Positions 11,464-18,959 of a stretch of DNA of 64,000 nucleotides are shown here, in pieces (position 1 is the first letter of the stretch; the number at the start of each line of letters is the position of its first letter). The notes under the pieces are model-generated. The model worked only from the letters and a program-made list of their open reading frames with translations, was not told where the DNA came from and did not search any database. Origin of the DNA: Fibrobacterota bacterium (GTDB lineage: Bacteria > Fibrobacterota > Fibrobacteria > UBA11236); assembly GCA_028287505.1 (NCBI GenBank), contig JAQBPN010000130.1, positions 1 to 64,000 on the forward strand, read 5' to 3'. Position numbers and translations under genes: made by a program.

Positions 11464-11487
11464 GCGCTGGGTTCCCAGCGCTTTTTT
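11464..11487 (+). terminator. Leader terminator-like hairpin just before the VWA gene
   Basis: GCGCTGGG and CCCAGCGC form an eight-base stem (or seven pairs with a GTTC loop) followed directly by six T residues. The T run ends 14 bases before the VWA start codon at 11502. This is the form of an intrinsic terminator, but its position inside the leader suggests attenuation of the downstream gene rather than the end of an upstream transcript. Confidence 0.65.
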
Positions 11488-11501
11488 CCGGGGGCAATTC
11501 C

Positions 11502-13679
11502 ATGATCGTCATTCGCAAACAAGGTATCGCCGCGCCCTTCCGCGCGGCGTCGCCTGCCCGAGCGTGGGGCATTCTTTTCGCGGCCGTCCTGCTGGGGTTC
11601 GCCGGACACGTGCGGGCGCAGGCCCAGAAGCGTTGCGATTTGATCGTGAAGTCGACGCCCGGGGCCGGAACCGACAGCACCTGCCTGGATCTGGTTTCCC
11701 TGGCGAACGGCGGCACGGCCATCCAGACCGCGGGCAATGTCACGCGCATCAGCCGCACGGGCCTGAGATTCTGCAAGAACGCCTTCCAAGTGCAGACCGG
11801 GGCGGAAGCGGACGTCGTTTTCATCTTCGACAACAGCGGGAGCATGTTCGCCCAGCTGGCCTGGGTCGACCCTGCCACCAACGACACCACCTTCTACAAC
11901 GGGCCGGGCGGTTGCGCGGACAGGACGACTTCCGGGACGTTCACATTGCAGACGGCCAATGGGCCGCTCGTATGCGCCATGCTCAATTCCAACGCCGGGT
12001 GCCGGGACTATTCCGGCGACCCCTATGAAGTCCGCGCCCAGGTCATCAAGACCGCCATCGACTATATGGCCCGGACCTCGCCCACCTCCACCGCCGGAAT
12101 CACGGGATTCGCCCTCACCACCATGCACCCCCTGGCCCCCCTGCAGTTGAACGTCCCCGCCAACGTGGCCCAGGTCAAGGACAGCGCCTTGATCGACAGC
12201 GTGGGCAGCACGAATTACGGCCCGCCGCTGCGCCTTGCCTACGGCTGGCTCAGAAACCCGGCCGTGGTCAAAACGGCCAAACATGCCATCGTCTTCATCT
12301 CCGACGGCGCGCCCAACGACGGGGGACGCAATGGCTACCTGGCCATCGTGGATTCCACCATTCCCATCTTCAGCATTTTTCTCGGGCACACCAGCACGGC
12401 GGACACGGCCAACCTCAAGCAGCTTTCCGATCTCACCCATGGGACCTTCAACCGCGTGGATCCCAAGAACATCGCCGGCATCAACCAGGTGATGCAGTCC
12501 ATCATCCAGTCCCTGCTCCTGACCACCGTGCCACGCTCCATCGAGGTCACCAACACCTCGTTGGCGCCGCCGCAGATCAGCCGATCGACCAACCTGGTCC
12601 GGAACGCGGACAGCAGCATGAGCCTGTCCCTGGACAGCATCATCGGCCTAAGGCTGGGAAGCAATGACCTGCAGGTCAAGATCACCATGAACGACACCCT
12701 CACCCGCACCTATGCGGTCAAGGTGCAAGCGGACGGGCCCATCGCTCCGGCCTCCACTTCCGAAGTGACCTGTTACGATCCTCCCGTCCTGACCCTGCTG
12801 AACGCCCAAGGCAAGCCGGACACCGCCTACCTGTCCGGGACCGCCGACTATACGGTGAAGCTGACCAGGGCCACCAACGACCTCAGTAGCGTGCTGGTTA
12901 CCTCGGTATCCCGGGACTCCGCGCGGGGCCCGGCCTGGGGCGATGCCGAATCCGTCCTCCTCAACCTCGCGGGCGCGGGCAACACCTACCAGGGCGCCCA
13001 GCCCTTGAACGGCGGATCGGTAACTCCCACGGCCCACAATGGAACCCTGGAATCGGACGCCAGCGGAAAGGTGATCCTGAGTTGGGTGCATCCCCGGGAT
13101 CCCCGCGAGTTCGCGAACTACGAATTGCCCGGCCAGCGGATCCCGGTCATTCCGCCGTTCATAGAGGTGGAGCGCGTCCGCGACGTCACCAGGGGCGAGG
13201 TCATCGACGGGGCCATCCAGGATCCGGTGGTGGTCTACGGCGGGGCGAACCTGGTCCGGACCTCGCCGGACTCGGCGCATGTCACCTATGGCGGCTGCCT
13301 CTCCAATTGCACCACCGAGTCGATCCGCCTGGGGGACCCGGGAAAGATTCCCAGCTTCGTCTTCAAGACCGCCTCGCCCTTTTCCTATGCCGTGAAGATC
13401 TACGACAACCTGGGAAACTTCGTGAACGAATCCAACGGTTCCGTGGACGCGGCCAAATGGCTGACCATGCCCAGGAAAGGGGACTCGGTGGCGGTGGTGA
13501 TGAGCGTATTGCCCGTGGCCAGGAACGGCGCCATGGTCGGCAGCGGAGTCTATATCCTGCGGGCGATCATCAACGCCCAGGCGGGAGCCTCGCACAACGG
13601 CCTGGGCAACGAGACCCTCGTTCCCGCGGGCTCACGCATCATCCTGAACCGGTTCGGGTACCTGCGATCCAGCCGCTGA
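11502..13679 (+). CDS. Secreted von Willebrand factor A domain protein
   Basis: This 725-residue exported protein has a signal peptide (residues 1-40, ending HVRAQA). The VWA domain spans about residues 103-330 and has a full MIDAS motif, DNSGS at 110-114, with the further FISDGAPNDGG segment. A beta-rich region of unknown type follows. The last 120 residues look like a T9SS-type Ig-fold ending, with PFSYAVKIYDNLGNFV and a GVYILRAI strand. The protein is probably surface-attached and binds a partner through a metal ion. The ATG at 11502 was chosen because it precedes the signal peptide and follows GGGGG. Three hairpins begin at its stop codon. Confidence 0.85.
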   Translation: MIVIRKQGIAAPFRAASPARAWGILFAAVLLGFAGHVRAQAQKRCDLIVKSTPGAGTDSTCLDLVSLANGGTAIQTAGNVTRISRTGLRFCKNAFQVQTGAEADVVFIFDNSGSMFAQLAWVDPATNDTTFYNGPGGCADRTTSGTFTLQTANGPLVCAMLNSNAGCRDYSGDPYEVRAQVIKTAIDYMARTSPTSTAGITGFALTTMHPLAPLQLNVPANVAQVKDSALIDSVGSTNYGPPLRLAYGWLRNPAVVKTAKHAIVFISDGAPNDGGRNGYLAIVDSTIPIFSIFLGHTSTADTANLKQLSDLTHGTFNRVDPKNIAGINQVMQSIIQSLLLTTVPRSIEVTNTSLAPPQISRSTNLVRNADSSMSLSLDSIIGLRLGSNDLQVKITMNDTLTRTYAVKVQADGPIAPASTSEVTCYDPPVLTLLNAQGKPDTAYLSGTADYTVKLTRATNDLSSVLVTSVSRDSARGPAWGDAESVLLNLAGAGNTYQGAQPLNGGSVTPTAHNGTLESDASGKVILSWVHPRDPREFANYELPGQRIPVIPPFIEVERVRDVTRGEVIDGAIQDPVVVYGGANLVRTSPDSAHVTYGGCLSNCTTESIRLGDPGKIPSFVFKTASPFSYAVKIYDNLGNFVNESNGSVDAAKWLTMPRKGDSVAVVMSVLPVARNGAMVGSGVYILRAIINAQAGASHNGLGNETLVPAGSRIILNRFGYLRSSR

Positions 13680-13721
13680 AACAGCGGGCGCTGAAGCAGC
13701 GGTACGCCGCTGAAGCAGCGG
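13675..13721. repeat. Three tandem GCTGAA(A/G)CAGCGG hairpin units
   Basis: Copies lie at 13675-13687, 13690-13702 and 13709-13721. The first and third are flanked so that CCGCTG pairs with CAGCGG around a three-base loop; the second has GCGCTG on the left arm. The first copy includes the TGA stop of the VWA gene. They could act as a 3' stabiliser or a weak terminator, or be a REP-like element. Confidence 0.6.
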
Positions 13722-13810
13722 GCCTTAGAATTGGTTTTATTCTGATTCCGCGCAAATGACGCTACTCCGGCCGCTCTTACAACTAATTGCATCGGAAATC
13801 AAATAGTCCT

Positions 13811-13826
13811 AGGGGGGTGCCCCTGG
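13811..13826. promoter_or_regulatory. GC hairpin in the ompA-like gene leader
   Basis: A CTAGGGG / CCCCTGG imperfect stem around a GGTG loop lies about 75 bases before the OmpA-like start codon. It is probably part of the 5' untranslated region. No riboswitch family is recognised. Confidence 0.3.
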
Positions 13827-13901
13827 GAAACGTACTTCAGCAACAACGCTCACCTGGCCGGAACCCTCCATCCACTTAGAAGAGCGATAAAAAAGGAAAA
13901 C

Positions 13902-15506
13902 ATGATACTCACCCGCCAATTGGCCTCCGCCATCGCTTTAGCCTTTCCGCTGCTTACCTTCGCTCAAGAAGCCAAAACCGACGTGGATCCGCCGGTCATG
14001 GAACACATCGACGCGAATACCGAGATCCGGGTCGTCGCCCCTACCAACACCTGGTACGGCACGCGCGGCCTGAGCCAGACCGGTTCCGCGGAAGCTCTGG
14101 GCATGGGCCGCCTGATTTTCGGGTTGAACGGATCCTTCTACCAACAACAGAAGGCATTCCTCCGCAGCCCCAACAAGGACGCCAAGTTCTTCACCGGCAT
14201 CGGATCGATCGCATTCGGATTGAACCGCCAGGTGGATGCCTTCGCTTCCATCACCGGTTTCGGTTCCACCAATTACAACAGCCAGCAGGCTTCCGGTCCC
14301 GGAACGGTCGGAGCCGGCGTACAGGGCACGCTGCCTTTCGCCCAGTCCGCCCCCGTCAGAATGGCCGCACAGGTCGGCATCTACCAGGGATTGACCAACA
14401 ACCCCATCGACACCAATTACGCGGATGGGTATAGCTACTTCGAAGCCAGGACCGGCCTGGACTTCATGGGCAAGCTCATCCAGTCCCTGGTTCTCGGAAA
14501 TGAAGACACGGGCTTCAAGCTGCATTTCAACGAAGGCGTGATCACATCGGCCGAAGACGGCACGGACGGGCTGCTGCTCCTGAGCACCGGCGCCCAGGTC
14601 AATATGTTCAATGCCGTGCTGGGCCTGGAACTCCATTCCCGCTCGCCCATCGAAACCATCGAGTTCGGAACGGATCCCTTTTGGATGACGCCTTCCGTGC
14701 AATTCCGCTCCGCCTATGACATCAACCTGTCGGCTGGCGCCGACATCGCCCTTTCCGGCGAACGCAATGATGCCGCCGGCACGCGCGCCCTGGAACCTTT
14801 CCGCCTGTTCGCCGGCCTGACGTTCACCCTCGATACCGAAGCCGGAGCCCGGGCGGAAGCCAAGGCCAAGGCGCAGCGCGAAGCGGGGGAAAAGAACAGC
14901 CTGAAGAATTCGAACCGGTCCCTGAAGGAACAGGCCCGCGAGGATTCCCTGGCCCAGATCCGCCAGAAGGCCGCTTCCGATTCCGCCGCCGCAGCAGCCG
15001 CCTCCAGGAACAGCGCCGACTCCCTGTCCATGGCCAACAAGGCCCGCCAGGATTCCATCGCCCTCGCCGAATCCCAGAAGAACCTGGCCCTGGAAAAATC
15101 CAAGCGCTCGGACGCGGAGAAGCAGTTGCTGTCCACGGGCCTTCTGCTCATGGATGCCGTCTACTTCGAAACCAACAAGACGGACATCTCCATCAACTCC
15201 AAGCCGTACCTGAACATCATCGCCAAGATGCTGACCAAGTATCCCAAGCTCCGCATCGAAGTGGCCGGTCATACGGATGACGTGGGCAGCGACGCGCACA
15301 ACCAGACCCTGAGCCAGGGCCGCTCGGAATCAGTCGCCAACTATATGTCCAGCGTGGCTCCCGAACTCCGGGACGTGCTGACCGCCCGCGGGTACGGGGA
15401 ATCCATGCCCAAGGCGGACAACAAAACCGCCGACGGCCGCAAGCTGAACCGTCGCACGGAACTCCAGGTCCTCAATAAAGAAGTACTCAAGGAGTACAAC
15501 CCTTAG
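13902..15506 (+). CDS. OmpA family outer membrane protein
   Basis: This 534-residue protein has a signal peptide (MILTRQLASAIALAFPLLTFA), an N-terminal 300-residue beta-barrel-like region, and a coiled-coil linker (about 305-405) rich in Ala, Ser, Asp, Glu and Lys. It ends in a C-terminal OmpA peptidoglycan-binding domain from about residue 420. In that domain YFETNKTDISINSK, VAGHTDDVGSD and the RSESVANYM helix are typical, and TADGRKLNRRTEL carries the conserved Arg. The linker probably spans the periplasm. The layout is like the abundant Fibrobacter OmpA proteins as I remember them. It stands alone and is followed by two hairpins. Confidence 0.92.
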   Translation: MILTRQLASAIALAFPLLTFAQEAKTDVDPPVMEHIDANTEIRVVAPTNTWYGTRGLSQTGSAEALGMGRLIFGLNGSFYQQQKAFLRSPNKDAKFFTGIGSIAFGLNRQVDAFASITGFGSTNYNSQQASGPGTVGAGVQGTLPFAQSAPVRMAAQVGIYQGLTNNPIDTNYADGYSYFEARTGLDFMGKLIQSLVLGNEDTGFKLHFNEGVITSAEDGTDGLLLLSTGAQVNMFNAVLGLELHSRSPIETIEFGTDPFWMTPSVQFRSAYDINLSAGADIALSGERNDAAGTRALEPFRLFAGLTFTLDTEAGARAEAKAKAQREAGEKNSLKNSNRSLKEQAREDSLAQIRQKAASDSAAAAAASRNSADSLSMANKARQDSIALAESQKNLALEKSKRSDAEKQLLSTGLLLMDAVYFETNKTDISINSKPYLNIIAKMLTKYPKLRIEVAGHTDDVGSDAHNQTLSQGRSESVANYMSSVAPELRDVLTARGYGESMPKADNKTADGRKLNRRTELQVLNKEVLKEYNP

Positions 15507-15512
15507 TCTTGG

Positions 15513-15534
15513 GGAATCCCTCCGGGGATTCCCA
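15513..15534 (+). terminator. Hairpin after the OmpA-like gene
   Basis: GGGAATCCC and GGGATTCCC form a perfect nine-base stem with a TCCG loop, seven bases after the stop codon. There is no real T run (ATCTTC follows), so it may work with the next hairpin or protect the transcript end. Confidence 0.5.
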
Positions 15535-15555
15535 TCTTCGTCGGGCGTTTTCCGA

Positions 15556-15582
15556 GGGCCGCGCGCATTGCGCGGCCCTTTT
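15556..15582 (+). terminator. Intrinsic terminator GGGCCGCGC...GCGCGGCCC-TTTT
   Basis: A nine-base all-GC stem with a GCATT loop is followed by TTTT. It lies 50 bases after the OmpA-like stop and just before the small membrane gene, and is the likely end of the OmpA transcript. Confidence 0.75.
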
Positions 15583-15601
15583 CATTGAAAGGAATATTCA
15601 C

Positions 15602-15751
15602 ATGTTATACACGATAGCCGTCGTTCTTCTGGTCCTGTGGTTGCTGGGAATGGTTTCATCCTACACCGTGGGCGGATTCATCCATATCCTGCTGGTCATC
15701 GCCATCGTCATGGTGTTGCTGCGGGTCATCAGCGGACGCAAGGTCCTTTAA
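15602..15751 (+). CDS. Lmo0937-type small membrane protein
   Basis: This 49-residue protein has two hydrophobic segments (LYTIAVVLLVLWLLGMV and FIHILLVIAIVMVLLRVI) and the typical VGGFIHILLVIAI centre of the lmo0937 (DUF5670) family. The function of the family is unknown; members are small, widespread and often stress-related. A GAAAGGAATATTCAC ribosome site precedes the ATG at 15602. The frame could be extended upstream, but that would run through the terminator at 15556-15582. Confidence 0.8.
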   Translation: MLYTIAVVLLVLWLLGMVSSYTVGGFIHILLVIAIVMVLLRVISGRKVL

Positions 15752-15761
15752 CCGCCCGGGC

Positions 15762-16817
15762 CTACCGGGTTTTGATGAGCTTGGCCGTGCGCCTTTGGGC
15801 GCCCGTGATCATCTCGAAGAAGTAGATGCCCTTCGGCAAGTCCTTGCCGAAGGCCAAGGTCTCCCCGGCGCCCAGTACTCGGCGCTCCAAGACCCTTCCG
15901 GACAGATCTGAAACGGCGACCCGGCTTTCCCCGCCCTCGTTGGTGACGAGCGCCTGGTCCGCGAACGGGTTCTGGGAAATCCGGAAGTCGGAAGCCGAGG
16001 TGGCGATGGTCGTAATTCCCGTCCCGTTCCCTTTTTTATAGACCCGCACGAAATCCACGGACATATCGGTGGGGAAAACCGTGGTGGCATCGGGGTTGCC
16101 CGGCCATCCTCCGCCCACCGCCACGTTGAGGATCAGGTAGAAGCGCTTGTCGAAGGGCTGGCCGCGGGCGGTGCTGAAATACAGGACATCGTCGATGTAC
16201 CAGCGCTGCGCGCCCACCTCCCATTCATAAGCGAAGGTATGGAAGTCGTCGGCGAAGGTCCCGCTGGCAAGGGTCTTGGAACCGCCCTGCTGCTGATTCC
16301 CGCCGCTACTCCAATGCACGGTGGCGTACACCTTGGCCGGTTGGTGGCCCAGCAGTTCCATGATGTCCATCTCGCCGCTGGCAGGCCATCCGCCGTAGGC
16401 GTTATCGGTCGGCATCATCCAGATGGCGGGCCATATGCCTTTGCCCGAAGGCAGCTTGGCCTTGACTTCGATCCTTCCGTAGAGCCAGTCCCCCTTCATG
16501 CGGGTCTGCATTTTGGACGAGGTGTAATTCCTGCCGCCCACGTTTTCCTTGAGAGAGCGGATGATCAGGGACCCGTTTTCCACGAATGCGTTCTTGGCGG
16601 AATTGGAATAATATTCGAGCTCGGAGTTGACGTTGGCGGGTCCCGTTTCAAAGCTCCATTTGGAGGCGTTGATCACGGGATCGGTGAACTCGTCGGACCA
16701 GACCATCTGCCAGCCGGGCTTGTCCTGGGCGCGCGCGGCGGAAATGATCAGTCCCAGCGCGAGAAGGGAAATCCACGGGACAACCAGGCTTTTACCGGAC
16801 CGTCTATTGGTTGCCAT
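15762..16817 (-). CDS. Secreted GH16 beta-glucanase (laminarinase/lichenase-like)
   Basis: This 351-residue protein has a signal peptide (to about residue 30) and a GH16 catalytic domain. The catalytic motif is GEMDIMELLG with Glu149, Asp151 and Glu154. WSDEFTDP, GIWPAIWMMP and VDFVRVYKK are further family marks. The insertion-free active site fits endo-beta-1,3- or 1,3-1,4-glucanase rather than carrageenase. The last 80 residues form a T9SS type A-like sorting domain (AVSDLSGRVLERR, LPKGIYFFEM, TAKLIKTR). It starts inside the end of the GH5 gene with a 14-base overlap, so the two glucanases form one operon. Confidence 0.92.
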   Translation of the reverse strand: MATNRRSGKSLVVPWISLLALGLIISAARAQDKPGWQMVWSDEFTDPVINASKWSFETGPANVNSELEYYSNSAKNAFVENGSLIIRSLKENVGGRNYTSSKMQTRMKGDWLYGRIEVKAKLPSGKGIWPAIWMMPTDNAYGGWPASGEMDIMELLGHQPAKVYATVHWSSGGNQQQGGSKTLASGTFADDFHTFAYEWEVGAQRWYIDDVLYFSTARGQPFDKRFYLILNVAVGGGWPGNPDATTVFPTDMSVDFVRVYKKGNGTGITTIATSASDFRISQNPFADQALVTNEGGESRVAVSDLSGRVLERRVLGAGETLAFGKDLPKGIYFFEMITGAQRRTAKLIKTR

Positions 16818-17991
16818 ATGATCGTTCCTTGCGATAATCCGTTCCCGACCCGGGTGGCGCCACCCTGAGCCTGCCCCGGGCGTCCACGAAAAGGACGGAG
16901 TTGTCTCCTCCCCCGGTCCATAGCCACTCCGCTCCGGCGCGCCTGAATGCGAGGAGGGCCGCGCGGCGGGACGGGGCCGAAAGCGCGATGCCGGTGGGGT
17001 CCGGGTTCTTCGCGCGGATTTCGTCCCGGACCAGGGTGCCGGATGGGCTCAGGTTCGCGGCGGTCCAACCGCCGGCGGCGCTGGCCCCGGGTTTCAACGC
17101 GGCCGTGGTCTCGCCCAAGGCAGCTACCGACCAGTTGCAGGAACTGATGAAGTTCTGATCCAGAAAGTCCCACCACTTGTGGCTTTCGGGGGCGTCGAGG
17201 AATCCGCTCCCCGTGGCCTCGGCGGTGCCGTATTCCGTCACCATCAGGGCGATGCCGTTCTTGAGGGCGGTAGTGGCCTTATCGCGCAGGGCCTGCTTAT
17301 GGGTGGCGGCATAGTAATGCATGGTATAGGCGATGTTGGTGGAGATGGTGATGGGGTTTTTTGACGCCTCATCCATATCCTGCGACCAGTTCCGCGTACC
17401 GCAGATGATGATATTGTCGGGGTCCACGGCTCGAATCGCCTGGATGACCGCTTCGTGGTATGGCTTGATCTGCGTCGCCCAGCTCTCCTGCATCGGTTCA
17501 TTCCAGGTTTCATACATGATATTGGGAGTCGTGCCGTAGGCCTTGGCCAGGTCCGTGAAAAAGTTCTTGGAGGACTGGACGTTGTTCTGGGCGCCGTCCA
17601 TCGAATGCCAGTCGACCACCGCATAGATGCCGTTGGCGATGCATGCATCGACCACGGTCTTGACTTTGTTTATCTCCCCGGTGGGATTGCCCTGGTAGCT
17701 GCCGGGCAATATCGCGATCCGGATGATGTTGCATTTCCAGTCGCGGACCAGCCAGTTGACGGTATTGGCGTTGTAAAACTGCGTCCCCGCGGTGGACCAG
17801 CAGTACAGGGACATGCCGCGCAGGGCGACCGGATTGCCGTTTTTGTCGACGATGCGGTTCCCTTTTACGGAAAGCAGGCCGTATTGCTGCACAGGGGTGG
17901 CTCCGGAAGGGGCGGCCACCGCCAAAAGGAGCGCGGCGATCCATGCTCCTGCGCGCCAATGGCCCGCCGGCCGGCTTTGTATTTTTGGCAT
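16804..17991 (-). CDS. Secreted GH5 endoglucanase
   Basis: This 395-residue protein has a signal peptide and a GH5 (beta/alpha)8 domain. The acid/base Glu is in YETWNEP and the nucleophile Glu in VTEYGTAEA; the RGMSLYCWS start and DWHSMDG are further GH5 marks. It is closest in feel to Cel5-type cellulases with about 300-residue domains. The C-terminal 70 residues begin like a T9SS sorting domain (SVLFVDARGRLRV) but lack its last strands. The reading frame instead ends in RKERSYGNQ, over the ribosome site and start of the GH16 gene. The ATG at 17991 is preferred; a TTG at 18012 is possible. Confidence 0.88.
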   Translation of the reverse strand: MPKIQSRPAGHWRAGAWIAALLLAVAAPSGATPVQQYGLLSVKGNRIVDKNGNPVALRGMSLYCWSTAGTQFYNANTVNWLVRDWKCNIIRIAILPGSYQGNPTGEINKVKTVVDACIANGIYAVVDWHSMDGAQNNVQSSKNFFTDLAKAYGTTPNIMYETWNEPMQESWATQIKPYHEAVIQAIRAVDPDNIIICGTRNWSQDMDEASKNPITISTNIAYTMHYYAATHKQALRDKATTALKNGIALMVTEYGTAEATGSGFLDAPESHKWWDFLDQNFISSCNWSVAALGETTAALKPGASAAGGWTAANLSPSGTLVRDEIRAKNPDPTGIALSAPSRRAALLAFRRAGAEWLWTGGGDNSVLFVDARGRLRVAPPGSGTDYRKERSYGNQ

Positions 17992-18060
17992 TTGCGATAA
18001 CCCCGTGCCCAAGTCTCACCCCCTGGTGTCCAATCCACCGTATGCGGATAATAGCGGAAG

Positions 18061-18075
18061 CCGGGTTACACCCGG
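18061..18075. promoter_or_regulatory. Inverted repeat CCGGGT-TAC-ACCCGG, possible operator
   Basis: A perfect six-base inverted repeat with a three-base centre ends at the left edge of the proposed -35 box of the AraC-type gene. It lies in the divergent region between that gene and the GH5-GH16 operon. It could be an operator for both directions. Confidence 0.4.
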
Positions 18076-18103
18076 GTACAGGATCGGCAAATGTGTGTAT
18101 AAT
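18075..18103 (+). promoter_or_regulatory. Promoter of the PAS-AraC regulator gene
   Basis: A perfect TATAAT at 18098-18103 lies 17 bases downstream of GGTACA (18075-18080), a weak -35 match. Transcription would start near 18110, leaving a 50-base leader before the ATG at 18160. Confidence 0.55.
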
Positions 18104-18159
18104 ATCGGCAGGCCCGGTTTCGATGGCGTTTCCGCGGATATTATCAAGGCGTAAATCGA

Positions 18160-18912
18160 ATGGATATCGTGGAACTCAAACAGAAATTCCTGAAGCAACT
18201 GGCCAGCCAACCGGCGCTGGAACTGCTTGAATATCTGCCGGACACGTATTTCTTCGCCAAGGATCTGGACGGCCGGTTCATGGCCGCCAACGCCGCCTTC
18301 GTAAGAGGCGCCGGCCTGGGAAGCGAGAGCGACCTGATCGGAAAGTCCGATCTGGACGTCTGGCCCCGGCATCTTGCGGAAGGCTACCGCCGGGACGACC
18401 GCAAGGTGATGCAGTCCGGCAAACCGATCATCAACAAGTTGGAGCTGAGCAAGAACGCCAAAGGCGGATCCGATTGGTTCTGCACCACCAAGATTCCCCT
18501 CCGCGACAAAAGCGGAACCGTGCGCGGCGTGGCCGGGTTCGCCCGCGACGTGAAGAAGTCCCACTCCTCCTTCAAGCCTTACATGGAAATGTCCAAGGTC
18601 ATCGAGTACATCCTCTCCAATTACTCGGACCCCCTGAGCCTCAAGTCCCTGGCTTCCAAAGCGGCCATGTCGCCGAGCCAGTTCGAACGCAGGTTCAAGA
18701 AAAACTTCGGCGCCACGCCCATGCAATATCTCCGCACCATCCGCATCCAGGCGGCCTGCCAGTTCCTGGCCGAAACCCAGCTCTCCATCTCCCAGATCGC
18801 TTTCAAGACCGGACATTACGACCACAGCCATTTCAATCGCTACTTCTCCCAGTACATGGGCCAGTCGGCCACGCAGTACCGGGCCGCGCATTCGCCGGCC
18901 GATAGCCGCTGA
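18160..18912 (+). CDS. AraC family regulator with N-terminal PAS domain
   Basis: This 250-residue cytoplasmic regulator has an N-terminal PAS domain (about 20-130; FAKDLDGRFMAANAAF and GVAGFARDVKK). A C-terminal AraC/XylS double helix-turn-helix (about 145-245) follows, with SLKSLASKAAMSPSQFERRFKK and ISQIAFKTGHYDHSHFNRYF. No membrane segment is present, so the PAS domain probably senses a small intracellular ligand or redox state. It is divergent from the GH5-GH16 operon, 168 bases away, and is the obvious candidate regulator of it; this is inference from position. Confidence 0.9.
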   Translation: MDIVELKQKFLKQLASQPALELLEYLPDTYFFAKDLDGRFMAANAAFVRGAGLGSESDLIGKSDLDVWPRHLAEGYRRDDRKVMQSGKPIINKLELSKNAKGGSDWFCTTKIPLRDKSGTVRGVAGFARDVKKSHSSFKPYMEMSKVIEYILSNYSDPLSLKSLASKAAMSPSQFERRFKKNFGATPMQYLRTIRIQAACQFLAETQLSISQIAFKTGHYDHSHFNRYFSQYMGQSATQYRAAHSPADSR

Positions 18913-18959
18913 TCCTATCGCGGACCCCGGGCCGCGCGCCGGCCTTCCCCGAAAATGCC

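Larger units (their letters stand above)
11084..11501. other. Intergenic leader between poxB-like gene and VWA gene
   Basis: This 418-base stretch between divergent genes has no convincing reading frame. It must hold promoters for both neighbours, but no clear -35/-10 pair was found. It contains a short GC hairpin around 11250, a perfect palindrome at 11379-11392, and a terminator-like hairpin with a T6 run at 11464-11487. Short frames that can be read across it lack ribosome sites and protein-like composition. Confidence 0.6.

Noticed and set aside
11400-11501. c-di-GMP (GEMM) riboswitch in the VWA leader
   Set aside because: Short fragments such as GGACGC and CGGCCTA looked suggestive, but the GGGCAAAC core and the tetraloop-receptor layout are absent.
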